Assembly: GCF_001941845.1 (NCBI RefSeq) | Contig: NZ_CP018870.1 | Span: forward strand, 4,284,001 to 4,348,000 | Source of the DNA: Streptomyces sp. TN58 | GTDB taxonomy: Bacteria > Actinomycetota > Actinomycetes > Streptomycetales > Streptomycetaceae | Reading direction: 5' to 3' | DNA: 64,000 bases | Part shown: in pieces, positions 58,111 to 64,000 of the stretch | Layout: each line of letters starts with the position of its first letter | How positions within the stretch are numbered: the first letter of the stretch is position 1 | Program-made: the position numbers and the translations under genes | The notes under the pieces: generated by a model | Seen by the model: the letters and a program-made list of their open reading frames with translations, nothing else | Database searches by the model: none | Told to the model about the DNA's origin: nothing

Positions 58111-58135
58111 GGGCCTGTGCACCGGGCGTGAGCGT

Positions 58136-58164
58136 GCGAGGGGGCGGGCTGCCCGTCCCCTCGC
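58136..58164 (+). terminator. terminator after the HadA/HadB-like pair
   Basis: 14-bp arms (58136-58149, 58151-58164) with one G-T pair; a small loop. Confidence 0.7.
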
Positions 58165-58207
58165 CGCCGGCCCTGCGGCCCGTTTCGGAAGACCGAGGCG
58201 ACCACCC

Positions 58208-58237
58208 TTGACGTAGTTAGTGATTGAGCACTAACTT
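58208..58237 (+). promoter_or_regulatory. promoter of the TetR gene overlapping its operator
   Basis: TTGACG (58208-58213) and TAACTT (58232-58237), 18-bp spacer. Predicted transcription start falls on the ATG at 58244, so a leaderless mRNA is likely. The operator 58216-58235 lies between and over these boxes. Confidence 0.55.
58216..58235. promoter_or_regulatory. TetR operator 1 (GTTAGT-N8-ACTAAC)
   Basis: GTTAGTG-ATTGAG-CACTAAC, perfect 7-bp arms, inside the TetR promoter. The same GTTAGT-N8-ACTAAC layout recurs at 58860-58879, arguing for a shared autorepressor site. Confidence 0.75.
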
Positions 58238-58243
58238 ATGCGC

Positions 58244-58813
58244 ATGGCAAGGATGAGCGCAGAGGAGCGGCGCGAGAGCGTCATCCGGGCGGCGATGCAC
58301 GAGTTCGCCCGGGGCGGGTACCACGGGACCTCCACCGAGGCGATCGCCAAGCGGGTGGGCGTGTCGCAGCCGTACCTCTTCCGGCTCTTCCCCAACAAGC
58401 AGGCGATCTTCCTGGCCGCGTCGGAGCGCTGTCTGCGGGACACGCGTGAGGTGTTCGCCGCCGCCGTCGAGGGACTGAGCGGCGAAGAGGCCGAGCACGC
58501 CATGGCCGAGGCCTACACCCGGCTGATCACGGAGGACCCGGACAAGCTCCAGATGCAGCTCCAGATGTACGTGACCGTCGCCGCCGCCGAGGCGGCCGGC
58601 GACCACGAGCTCGGCGAGCTGGTCCGCCAGGGGTGGATGGAGCTCTGGGACACCGTCCACCTGCCGCTGGGTGCGGACCCGCGGGAGACGACGACCTTCA
58701 TGGCCTACGGCATGCTCATCAACACCCTGGCCGCGATGGGCTTCCCGCCGGGGCACAGGGTGTGGGAGGGGTTCTATCCGTCGGCCCGCACCACCGGCCG
58801 CCCGGAGAAGTGA
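58244..58813 (+). CDS. TetR family transcriptional regulator
   Basis: 189 residues from the ATG at 58244 (MARMSAEER); an ATG two codons earlier overlaps the -10. N-terminal HTH: VIRAAMHEFARGGYHGTSTEA, IAKRVGVSQPYLFRLFPNKQAIF. The C-terminal ligand domain is all-helical. It should repress itself and the MFS pump that follows, through the two matching operators. Confidence 0.92.
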   Translation: MARMSAEERRESVIRAAMHEFARGGYHGTSTEAIAKRVGVSQPYLFRLFPNKQAIFLAASERCLRDTREVFAAAVEGLSGEEAEHAMAEAYTRLITEDPDKLQMQLQMYVTVAAAEAAGDHELGELVRQGWMELWDTVHLPLGADPRETTTFMAYGMLINTLAAMGFPPGHRVWEGFYPSARTTGRPEK

Positions 58814-58816
58814 AGG

Positions 58817-58843
58817 ATGCGCGCGTCGCGTGATCGCGCGCAT
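58817..58843 (+). terminator. hairpin between tetR and the MFS gene
   Basis: ATGCGCGCG (58817-58825) and CGCGCGCAT (58835-58843), perfect arms. Separates the two transcription units. Confidence 0.5.
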
Positions 58844-58859
58844 TCGCATGCGCAGCAAA

Positions 58860-58879
58860 GTTAGTCAGTGATAACTAAC
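58860..58879. promoter_or_regulatory. TetR operator 2 upstream of the MFS gene
   Basis: GTTAGT-CAGTGATA-ACTAAC, 18 bp before the MFS start codon; same arms and spacing as operator 1. Confidence 0.75.
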
Positions 58880-58896
58880 AACTCGCAGGGGGAACC

Positions 58897-60345
58897 GTGC
58901 ACACGCAAGACGCCGACACCAAGCTCCGCGGCCCCGCCGTCTGGGCCCTCGTCCTCACCGGCACGGCCGGCTTCATGGCCGCGCTCGACAACCTCGTCGT
59001 CACCACCGCCCTCCCCGCCATCCGCGAGGACCTCGGAGGAGGGCTGGAGGACCTGGAATGGACGGTGAACGCCTACACGCTCACCTTCGCCGTCCTCCTC
59101 ATGTTCGGCGCCGCCCTCGGCGACCGTTTCGGCCGCCGCCGGCTGTTCGTCGCCGGCCTCGCCGTCTTCACCGGCGCCTCCGCCGCGGCCGCCCTCTCGC
59201 CCGGGATCGACGCGCTCATCGCCGCCCGCGCAGTGCAGGGCGTGGGAGCGGCCGTCATGATGCCGCTCACCCTCACCCTCCTCACCGCCGCCGTCCCGGC
59301 CGCCCGCCGCGGCATGGCCCTCGGCATCTACGGCGCCGTCACCGGCCTCGCCGTCGCCAGCGGCCCCCTCATCGGCGGCAGCCTCACCGAGCACATCTCC
59401 TGGCAGTGGATCTTCTGGCTCAACGTCCCGGTGGGCCTGGCCCTGATCCCGCTCGCCCGCCTGCACCTCGCCGAGTCCACCGCCCCCGGCGCCCGCCTCG
59501 ACGTCCGGGGCACCCTCCTCGTCAGCGGCGGCCTCTTCGGCATCGTCTACGCCCTGGTCACCGCCAACGCCGAGGGCTGGACCAGCGCACCCGTCCTCAC
59601 CGGACTGATCCTCGGCTCCGCCCTCGTCGCGGGCTTCGTCCACCACGGCCGGACCCACGCCGACCCCATGCTCCCCATGCGGCTCTTCCGCGACCGCGGC
59701 TTCCTGGGGATCAACCTGGCCAGCCTGCTGATGTTCCTCGGCATGTTCGGCTCGATCTTCCTGCTCAGCCAGTTCCTCCAGGGCGTCGCCGGCTACTCGC
59801 CCACCGAAGCCGGCCTGCGCATGCTTCCCTGGACCGGCATGCCGATGATCGTGGCCCCGCTCGCCGGCATCCTCTCCGACCGCATCGGCGGCCGCCCCGT
59901 CGTCGCCGCCGGGCTGGCGTTCCAGGCGCTCGGCCTCGGCTGGTTCGCCGCGATCCTCAGCACCGACGTCTCCTACGCCGCGCAGCTGCCCCCGCTGATC
60001 CTCAGCGGGATCGGCATGGCGCTCTACTTCGCCCCCGCCGCCAACGTCCTCATGTCCACCGTGCGCCCAGCCGACCAGGGCAAGGCCTCCGGCACGAACA
60101 ACGCCCTACGCGAGCTCGGCGGAGCCCTCGGTGTCGCCGTCCTGGCCTCCGTCTTCTCCGCCCAGGGCGGATACGAGTCCCCGCAGGCCTTCACCGACGG
60201 CACCGTCCCCGCCCTGTGGATCGGCGCCGCCGCGGTCGCCCTCGCCGCAGCGCTGGCCCTCCTGGTGCCCCGCAGGTCCGAGGCAGCACCGCTCCCCGCG
60301 AGCCGCCCCGCCCACGCCCCGCAGAAGGTCCCGGCCGCCCACTGA
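58897..60345 (+). CDS. MFS drug efflux transporter, DHA2 (EmrB/QacA) type
   Basis: 482 residues, 14 predicted helices. Motif GFMAALDNLVVTTALPAI (helix 1), DRFGRRRLFVAGL (loop 2-3) and motif C GPLIGGSLTEHISWQWIFW identify the 14-TM drug/proton antiporter family. GTG start with AGGGGGAA upstream. Regulated by the adjacent TetR via operator 2. Substrate unknown; often a toxic or self-made compound. Confidence 0.92.
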   Translation: MHTQDADTKLRGPAVWALVLTGTAGFMAALDNLVVTTALPAIREDLGGGLEDLEWTVNAYTLTFAVLLMFGAALGDRFGRRRLFVAGLAVFTGASAAAALSPGIDALIAARAVQGVGAAVMMPLTLTLLTAAVPAARRGMALGIYGAVTGLAVASGPLIGGSLTEHISWQWIFWLNVPVGLALIPLARLHLAESTAPGARLDVRGTLLVSGGLFGIVYALVTANAEGWTSAPVLTGLILGSALVAGFVHHGRTHADPMLPMRLFRDRGFLGINLASLLMFLGMFGSIFLLSQFLQGVAGYSPTEAGLRMLPWTGMPMIVAPLAGILSDRIGGRPVVAAGLAFQALGLGWFAAILSTDVSYAAQLPPLILSGIGMALYFAPAANVLMSTVRPADQGKASGTNNALRELGGALGVAVLASVFSAQGGYESPQAFTDGTVPALWIGAAAVALAAALALLVPRRSEAAPLPASRPAHAPQKVPAAH

Positions 60346-60461
60346 GCCGCCGCCCGCCCCGGCCCGCCCCGCCCGCCGCCCCCGGCCCCGGCCCGGCGCG
60401 CAGCCCCGTACGACGTACCACCGACCCGGATCCGCACCCAGGAACGCAAGGAGAGCACGTC

Positions 60462-60860
60462 ATGCCCGACATCCCCTGGTCCACGCCCACCCCCGCCGAG
60501 CCCGGCGCCCAGGCCTACGTCATGGCCTCCCGCTTCGAGACCGCCACCCTCCTCGGCGCCGTCAGGTTCTTCCTCAAGTCCCCCGGCATCATCCGCCAGA
60601 TCCGCAAGGCCCCCGGCGCCCACGGCTCCGCCCTCCGGGCCCGGGTCCTGCGGCGCACCTTCTTCACCCTGTCCGCCTGGGAGGACCGCGACGCCCTCCA
60701 CCGCTTCGCCCGCGCCGAGCCCCACCGCACCAGCGCCCGCGCCGCCGGCGCGTACATGAAGGAATCCGTCTTCACCTACTGGACCGTGCCGGCCGCCGAA
60801 CTGCCGATCACCTGGGCCGAGGCCGAACGCCGCCTCGCCCAGGAGGAGGCAAGCCGCTGA
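60462..60860 (+). CDS. small ABM/DUF3291-like protein
   Basis: 132 residues. Strand/helix pattern of a dimeric alpha/beta barrel: AYVMASRFETATLLGAVRFF, RVLRRTFFTLSAWEDRDALHRFARAEPHR and ESVFTYWTVPAAELPITWAEAE. Resembles antibiotic-biosynthesis-monooxygenase-like or DUF3291 proteins. AAGGAG lies 9 nt before the ATG. Placed 116 bp after the efflux gene on the same strand, so a detoxification role with the pump is possible but not shown. Confidence 0.65.
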   Translation: MPDIPWSTPTPAEPGAQAYVMASRFETATLLGAVRFFLKSPGIIRQIRKAPGAHGSALRARVLRRTFFTLSAWEDRDALHRFARAEPHRTSARAAGAYMKESVFTYWTVPAAELPITWAEAERRLAQEEASR

Positions 60861-60883
60861 CCCCGCCGGCACGGGGGACGAAC

Positions 60884-60932
60884 GAGTACGGTCCGTGGCC
60901 CCGCAGGGATGCGAGGGGCACGGACCGTACTC
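60884..60932 (+). terminator. inverted repeat before murB
   Basis: GAGTACGGTCCGTG (60884-60897) and CACGGACCGTACTC (60919-60932) are perfect arms, with inner GCCCC/GGGGC. Ends the upstream gene, and its right arm contains TACTCT, a possible -10 for a leaderless murB mRNA. Confidence 0.6.
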
Positions 60933-60940
60933 TTGTCCAC

Positions 60941-61996
60941 GTGCAGGAACTCCACGAAGCCCCCCTCGCCCCGCTGACCACCTTCCGCCTCGGTGGTCCC
61001 GCCGCCCGCCTGGTCACCGCGACCACCGACGCCGAGGTCGTCGCCACCGTGCGCGCCGCGGACACCGACGGCACCCCGCTCCTGATCATCGGCGGCGGCA
61101 GCAACCTGGTCATCGGCGACCAGGGCTTCGACGGAACCGCCCTGCGCATCGCGACCACCGGCTTCACCCTCGACGGCACCACCCTCGAACTCGCCGCCGG
61201 CGAGAACTGGAGCGACGCCGTCGCCCGCACCGTCGACGCCGGCCTCGCCGGCATCGAATGCCTCGCCGGCATCCCCGGCTCCGCCGGCGCCACCCCCATC
61301 CAGAACGTCGGCGCGTACGGCCAGGAAGTCTGCGACACCATCACCGAGGTCGTCGCCTACGACCGCACCACCGGCGAAACGGTCACCCTGACCGCCGCCG
61401 AGTGCGCCTTCCGCTACCGCAACAGCACCTTCAAGGACCAGCCCGACCGCTACGTCGTCCTGCGCGTGCGCTTCGCCCTGGAGGACGCCGGCGGGCTCTC
61501 GGCGCCGATCAAGTACCCGGAGACCGCCCGCGCCCTCGGCGTCGAGGCCGGCGACCGGGTCCCCGCCGCCACCGCACGCGAGACCGTCCTGCGGCTGCGC
61601 GCCGGCAAGGGCATGGTCCTCGACCCCGCCGACCACGACACCTGGTCGGCCGGCTCCTTCTTCCACAACCCGATCCTCACCGACGAGGACTACGCCGCCT
61701 TCCTCGCCCGCGTCCAGGACCGCCTCGGCCCCGACACCGCCCCGCCCGCCTACCCCGCCGGCGAAGGCCGTACGAAGACCAGCGCGGCCTGGCTCATCGA
61801 CAAGGCCGGCTTCACCAAGGGCTACGGCACCGGCCCCGCCCGCATCTCCACCAAGCACACCCTCGCCCTCACCAACCGCGGCGAGGCCACCACCGAGGAC
61901 CTCCTCGCCCTGGCCCGCGAGGTCGTCGCGGGCGTCCACGCGGCCTTCGGCGTCACCCTCGTCAACGAGCCGGTGACGGTCGGCGTCAGCATCTGA
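60941..61996 (+). CDS. murB: UDP-N-acetylenolpyruvoylglucosamine reductase
   Basis: 351 residues. FAD-binding PLTTFRLGGPA, GGGSNLVIGDQGFDG and the MurB core with GIPGSAGATPIQNVGAYGQEV, AFRYRNSTFK, catalytic Ser in SAGSFFHNP and C-terminal Glu in VNEPVTVGV. It reduces UDP-GlcNAc-enolpyruvate to UDP-MurNAc with NADPH, the second committed step of peptidoglycan synthesis. GTG start; no RBS, consistent with a leaderless mRNA. Confidence 0.95.
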   Translation: MQELHEAPLAPLTTFRLGGPAARLVTATTDAEVVATVRAADTDGTPLLIIGGGSNLVIGDQGFDGTALRIATTGFTLDGTTLELAAGENWSDAVARTVDAGLAGIECLAGIPGSAGATPIQNVGAYGQEVCDTITEVVAYDRTTGETVTLTAAECAFRYRNSTFKDQPDRYVVLRVRFALEDAGGLSAPIKYPETARALGVEAGDRVPAATARETVLRLRAGKGMVLDPADHDTWSAGSFFHNPILTDEDYAAFLARVQDRLGPDTAPPAYPAGEGRTKTSAAWLIDKAGFTKGYGTGPARISTKHTLALTNRGEATTEDLLALAREVVAGVHAAFGVTLVNEPVTVGVSI

Positions 61997-62012
61997 GGAG
62001 CCCCCGCCGCCC

Positions 62013-62429
62013 ATGCTCTGTCCCCGTCACGGGGCCGGTACGGACCCCACTCGGCTCGTGGGTCGCACGCTCAGCAGGGTCGTCGCGTCCTGGCACGTCA
62101 GTGACGGCGAACGCTCCGAGTCCCCCCTCGACGTCTGGCTGATCGACAGCGTCGGCGACTCCATCCGGATCACCACCGGGTCCGACTGGTGCCTCATCGT
62201 CGAGTCCGCGCCGCCCCATGCCCCCTACGACATGGGGGAGTGGGGACGCGTCGAGGTCGGCGAGGACCTCGGCGACCACCCCTTCCTGCGACACCTCGGC
62301 GAGACCGTCTCCTCCGTCGCCGAGTTCGCGCTGCCCGAACAGGGCCGCACCCACCTGGAGATCGGCTTCCCGAACGGCCGCCGCGTGCGCGCCGACTGCC
62401 ACGAAGGGGACCTGCGGCTCACCCGGTGA
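62013..62429 (+). CDS. conserved hypothetical protein
   Basis: 138 residues, mainly beta-strand prediction: LDVWLIDSVGDSIRITTGSDWCLIVES, RVEVGEDLGDHPFLR and EIGFPNGRRVRADCHEGDLRL. No family recognised. Sits 16 bp after murB on the same strand with GAGGAG upstream, so probably co-transcribed. Its end overlaps the convergent adenosine deaminase gene by 11 bp. Confidence 0.7.
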   Translation: MLCPRHGAGTDPTRLVGRTLSRVVASWHVSDGERSESPLDVWLIDSVGDSIRITTGSDWCLIVESAPPHAPYDMGEWGRVEVGEDLGDHPFLRHLGETVSSVAEFALPEQGRTHLEIGFPNGRRVRADCHEGDLRLTR

Positions 62430-63438
62430 GCCAGTGGTCGATCCCCGCCAGCAGCTTGGCCTGTACGTCGTCCGGCGCGGCGCTGCCGCGCACCGACTGG
62501 CGGGCCAGCTCGGCGAGCTCCGCGTCCGTGAAGCCGTGATGGCGGCGGGCGATCTCGTACTGCGCCGCCAGCCGGGAACCGAACAGCAGCGGGTCGTCCG
62601 CACCCAGCGCCATCGGCACCCCGGCCTCGAAGAACGTGCGCAGCGGGACGTCCTCCGGGCGCTCGTACACGCCCAGGGCGACGTTCGACGCGGGGCACAC
62701 CTCGCAGGTGATCTGCCGGTCCGCGAGCCGCTTCAGCAGCCTGGGGTCCTCCGCGGCCCGCACGCCGTGCCCGATGCGGGCAGCGTGCAGGTCGTCGAGG
62801 CAGTCGCGCACCGAGGACGGGCCGGTGAGCTCACCGCCGTGCGGGGCCGCCAGGAGCCCGCCGTCGCGGGCGATGGCGAAGGCCCGGTCGAAGTCGCGGG
62901 CCATGCCCCGCCGCTCGTCGTTGGACAGGCCGAAACCGACGATGCCGCGGTCGGCGTAGCGCACGGCGAGGCGGGCCAGGGTGCGGGCGTCGAGGGGGTG
63001 CTTCATGCGGTTGGCGGCGATCAGGACCCGCATGCCGAGGCCGGTCTCGCGGGACGCGCTGTCGACGGCGTCGAGGATGATCTCGACCGCCGGGATCATC
63101 CCGCCGAGCAGCGGGGCGTACGAGGTGGGATCCACCTGGATCTCCAGCCAGCCGCTGCCGTCCCGGACGTCCTCCTCCGCGGCCTCGCGGACCAGCCGCC
63201 GGATGTCGTCGGGCTCGCGCAGGCAGGAGCGGGCGGCGTCGTACAGCCGCTGGAAGCGGAACCAGCCGCGCTCGTCGGTGGCGCGCAGCTTGGGCGGCTC
63301 CCCGGCGGTCAGCGCGTCGGGGAGGCGCACGCCGTACTTGTCGGCGAGCTCCAGGAGGGTCGACGGTCGCATCGACCCGGTGAAGTGCAGGTGGAGGTGG
63401 GCCTTCGGCAGAAGCGTGAGATCGCGTACGTGCTCCAT
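62419..63438 (-). CDS. adenosine deaminase
   Basis: 339 residues. Zinc motif LPKAHLHLHFTGSM (His16, His18), SAGE-like PHGGELTG with catalytic Glu, RIGHGVRA and ADDPLLFG with the metal Asp pair. Deaminates adenosine (or 2-deoxyadenosine, possibly an aminofutalosine relative) to inosine. The family also contains aminofutalosine deaminase of the menaquinone futalosine pathway; substrate cannot be settled from sequence. ATG start. Confidence 0.85.
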   Translation of the reverse strand: MEHVRDLTLLPKAHLHLHFTGSMRPSTLLELADKYGVRLPDALTAGEPPKLRATDERGWFRFQRLYDAARSCLREPDDIRRLVREAAEEDVRDGSGWLEIQVDPTSYAPLLGGMIPAVEIILDAVDSASRETGLGMRVLIAANRMKHPLDARTLARLAVRYADRGIVGFGLSNDERRGMARDFDRAFAIARDGGLLAAPHGGELTGPSSVRDCLDDLHAARIGHGVRAAEDPRLLKRLADRQITCEVCPASNVALGVYERPEDVPLRTFFEAGVPMALGADDPLLFGSRLAAQYEIARRHHGFTDAELAELARQSVRGSAAPDDVQAKLLAGIDHWLTG

Positions 63439-63553
63439 CAGGTGATCCTGCCGTACCGCTGCGCTCGGCGGGAGGGGGTTTTACCGATCGGGGGCTTGCG
63501 CGAACGGGTGAGCGGGCGCCCGATCCGCCGCGCGGGAGCTTTCCGGGCGCCGC

Positions 63554-63640
63554 CCGGACCCGCGCCTCAAACGCCGGCGGGGCTGAAGGATCGGGGCTCC
63601 GCCCCGGACCCCGCGCCTCAAACGCCGGCGGGGCTGGAAG
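63554..63640 (-). repeat. two inverted copies of the intergenic repeat
   Basis: CGCGCCTCAAACGCCGGCGG followed by GGCTG occurs at 63560-63584 and again at 63612-63636; GGGGCTCCGCCCCGGACCC lies between. Same family as the copies near 34332-36170 but on the other strand. Confidence 0.75.
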
Positions 63641-63662
63641 GGGCTCGGCGGGGCGTGGAAAA

Positions 63663-63690
63663 GCGGCGGCACCCCGAAGGGTGCCGCCGC
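63663..63690 (-). terminator. terminator downstream of the aminotransferase gene
   Basis: Perfect 12-bp arms GCGGCGGCACCC / GGGTGCCGCCGC around CGAA. Confidence 0.75.
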
Positions 63691-63708
63691 CGGGACGTGC
63701 GTCAGGCA

Positions 63709-63792
63709 GGGGCGTCGTCGAAGTAGCGTCGGCCGCCCGTGAGGGCGTGCGTGCCGGGCCCCGCCACCCAGACGGGACTTCGACGACAGCCC
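63709..63792 (-). repeat. 84-bp inverted-repeat element, copy 2 (MITE-like)
   Basis: Reverse complement matches copy 1 (19857-19940) at 79 of 84 positions. The end at 63792 overlaps the final base of the aminotransferase stop codon (CTAG), as in copy 1, but the element is in the opposite orientation relative to its gene. Confidence 0.8.
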
Positions 63793-64000
63793 TAGGCCTT
63801 GGCCTCGGCCAGGAGCTTCTGGATGCGGGACACGCCCTCGACCAGGTCCTCGTCGCCCAGGGCGTACGAGAGGCGCAGGTAGCCCGGGGTGCCGAAGGCC
63901 TCGCCGGGGACGACCGCGACCTCGGCCTCGTCCAGGATCAGGGCGGCCAGCTCGACGGAGGTCTGCGGGCGCTTGCCGCGGATCTCCTTGCCCAGCAGCT
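63792..64000 (-). CDS. aspartate-type class I aminotransferase, C-terminal part
   Basis: Runs off the right edge; the last 68 residues are present. They contain [20 protein letters not shown], with the arginine that binds the substrate carboxylate in PLP-dependent fold-type I aminotransferases, and end [11 protein letters not shown]. In Streptomyces this locus usually holds the pyridoxal-dependent aspartate aminotransferase before secE-nusG. Stop codon TAG touches the 84-bp repeat. Confidence 0.85.
   Translation of the reverse strand, partial: LLGKEIRGKRPQTSVELAALILDEAEVAVVPGEAFGTPGYLRLSYALGDEDLVEGVSRIQKLLAEAKA

Larger units (their letters stand above)
63439..63791. other. 353-bp gap between adenosine deaminase and aminotransferase genes
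   Basis: No gene. Holds two inverted copies of the dispersed repeat, a hairpin, and copy 2 of the 84-bp element. Confidence 0.6.

Overview
The window is about 70% G+C with strong GC bias at third codon positions, many GTG starts, translationally coupled ATGA/GTGA overlaps and typical Streptomyces gene neighbourhoods. It is chromosomal core sequence from a Streptomyces or very close relative. I see no transposase, prophage or CRISPR array.

Region by region. 1-2433: end of a geranylgeranyl-reductase-family gene, a small membrane protein, a secreted NlpC/P60 hydrolase and a long regulatory region with a Rex-type operator. 2434-18283: a complete 14-gene complex I operon (nuoA-N) closed by a strong terminator. 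18351-30177: mixed housekeeping and accessory genes (Uma2-type nuclease, secreted proteins, fumarylacetoacetase, HAD phosphatase, CocE/NonD hydrolase, long-chain prenyl diphosphate synthase, LolA-like lipid carrier, RHH/Fic-like toxin-antitoxin pair, secreted M28 aminopeptidase, RarD transporter). 30347-33362: korAB, a 2-oxoacid:ferredoxin oxidoreductase. 33514-37450: one NarL-type response regulator with two paralogous sensor kinases. 37598-47761: a second, reduced nuo operon (A, B, C, H, I, J, K, L, M, N) with no nuoD, E, F or G. 47968-53300: HtpX-like protease, YccF, SMI1/KNR4, APC permease, SulP transporter and YajQ. 53593-58110: tRNA-Tyr, a DUF3574 protein, an NAD(P)-binding protein, a degenerate amidohydrolase, tRNA-Thr, tRNA-Met, rpmG and two MaoC-type dehydratases (the order seen around mycobacterial rpmG2-hadAB). 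58244-64000: TetR with an MFS efflux pump, a small ABM-like protein, murB, adenosine deaminase and the end of an aspartate-type aminotransferase.

The unifying theme is respiration. The first nuo operon encodes the classical NADH:menaquinone pump. The prenyl diphosphate synthase and the geranylgeranyl reductase plausibly make and saturate the menaquinone side chain. The second operon encodes a membrane arm plus B, C and I but no NADH input module. It lies close to korAB, whose product is reduced ferredoxin, so a ferredoxin-fed alternative complex I is an attractive hypothesis; the missing D subunit must then be borrowed from the first operon.

The most unusual items are the D/E/F/G-less complex I, the long repeat-rich disordered tail on its NuoC, an 84-bp inverted-repeat element present twice exactly at stop codons, a shared 20-bp motif upstream of the two kinases, paired TetR operators, a Fic-like toxin without the Fic catalytic motif, and a cytosine-deaminase-like protein that has lost catalytic residues.
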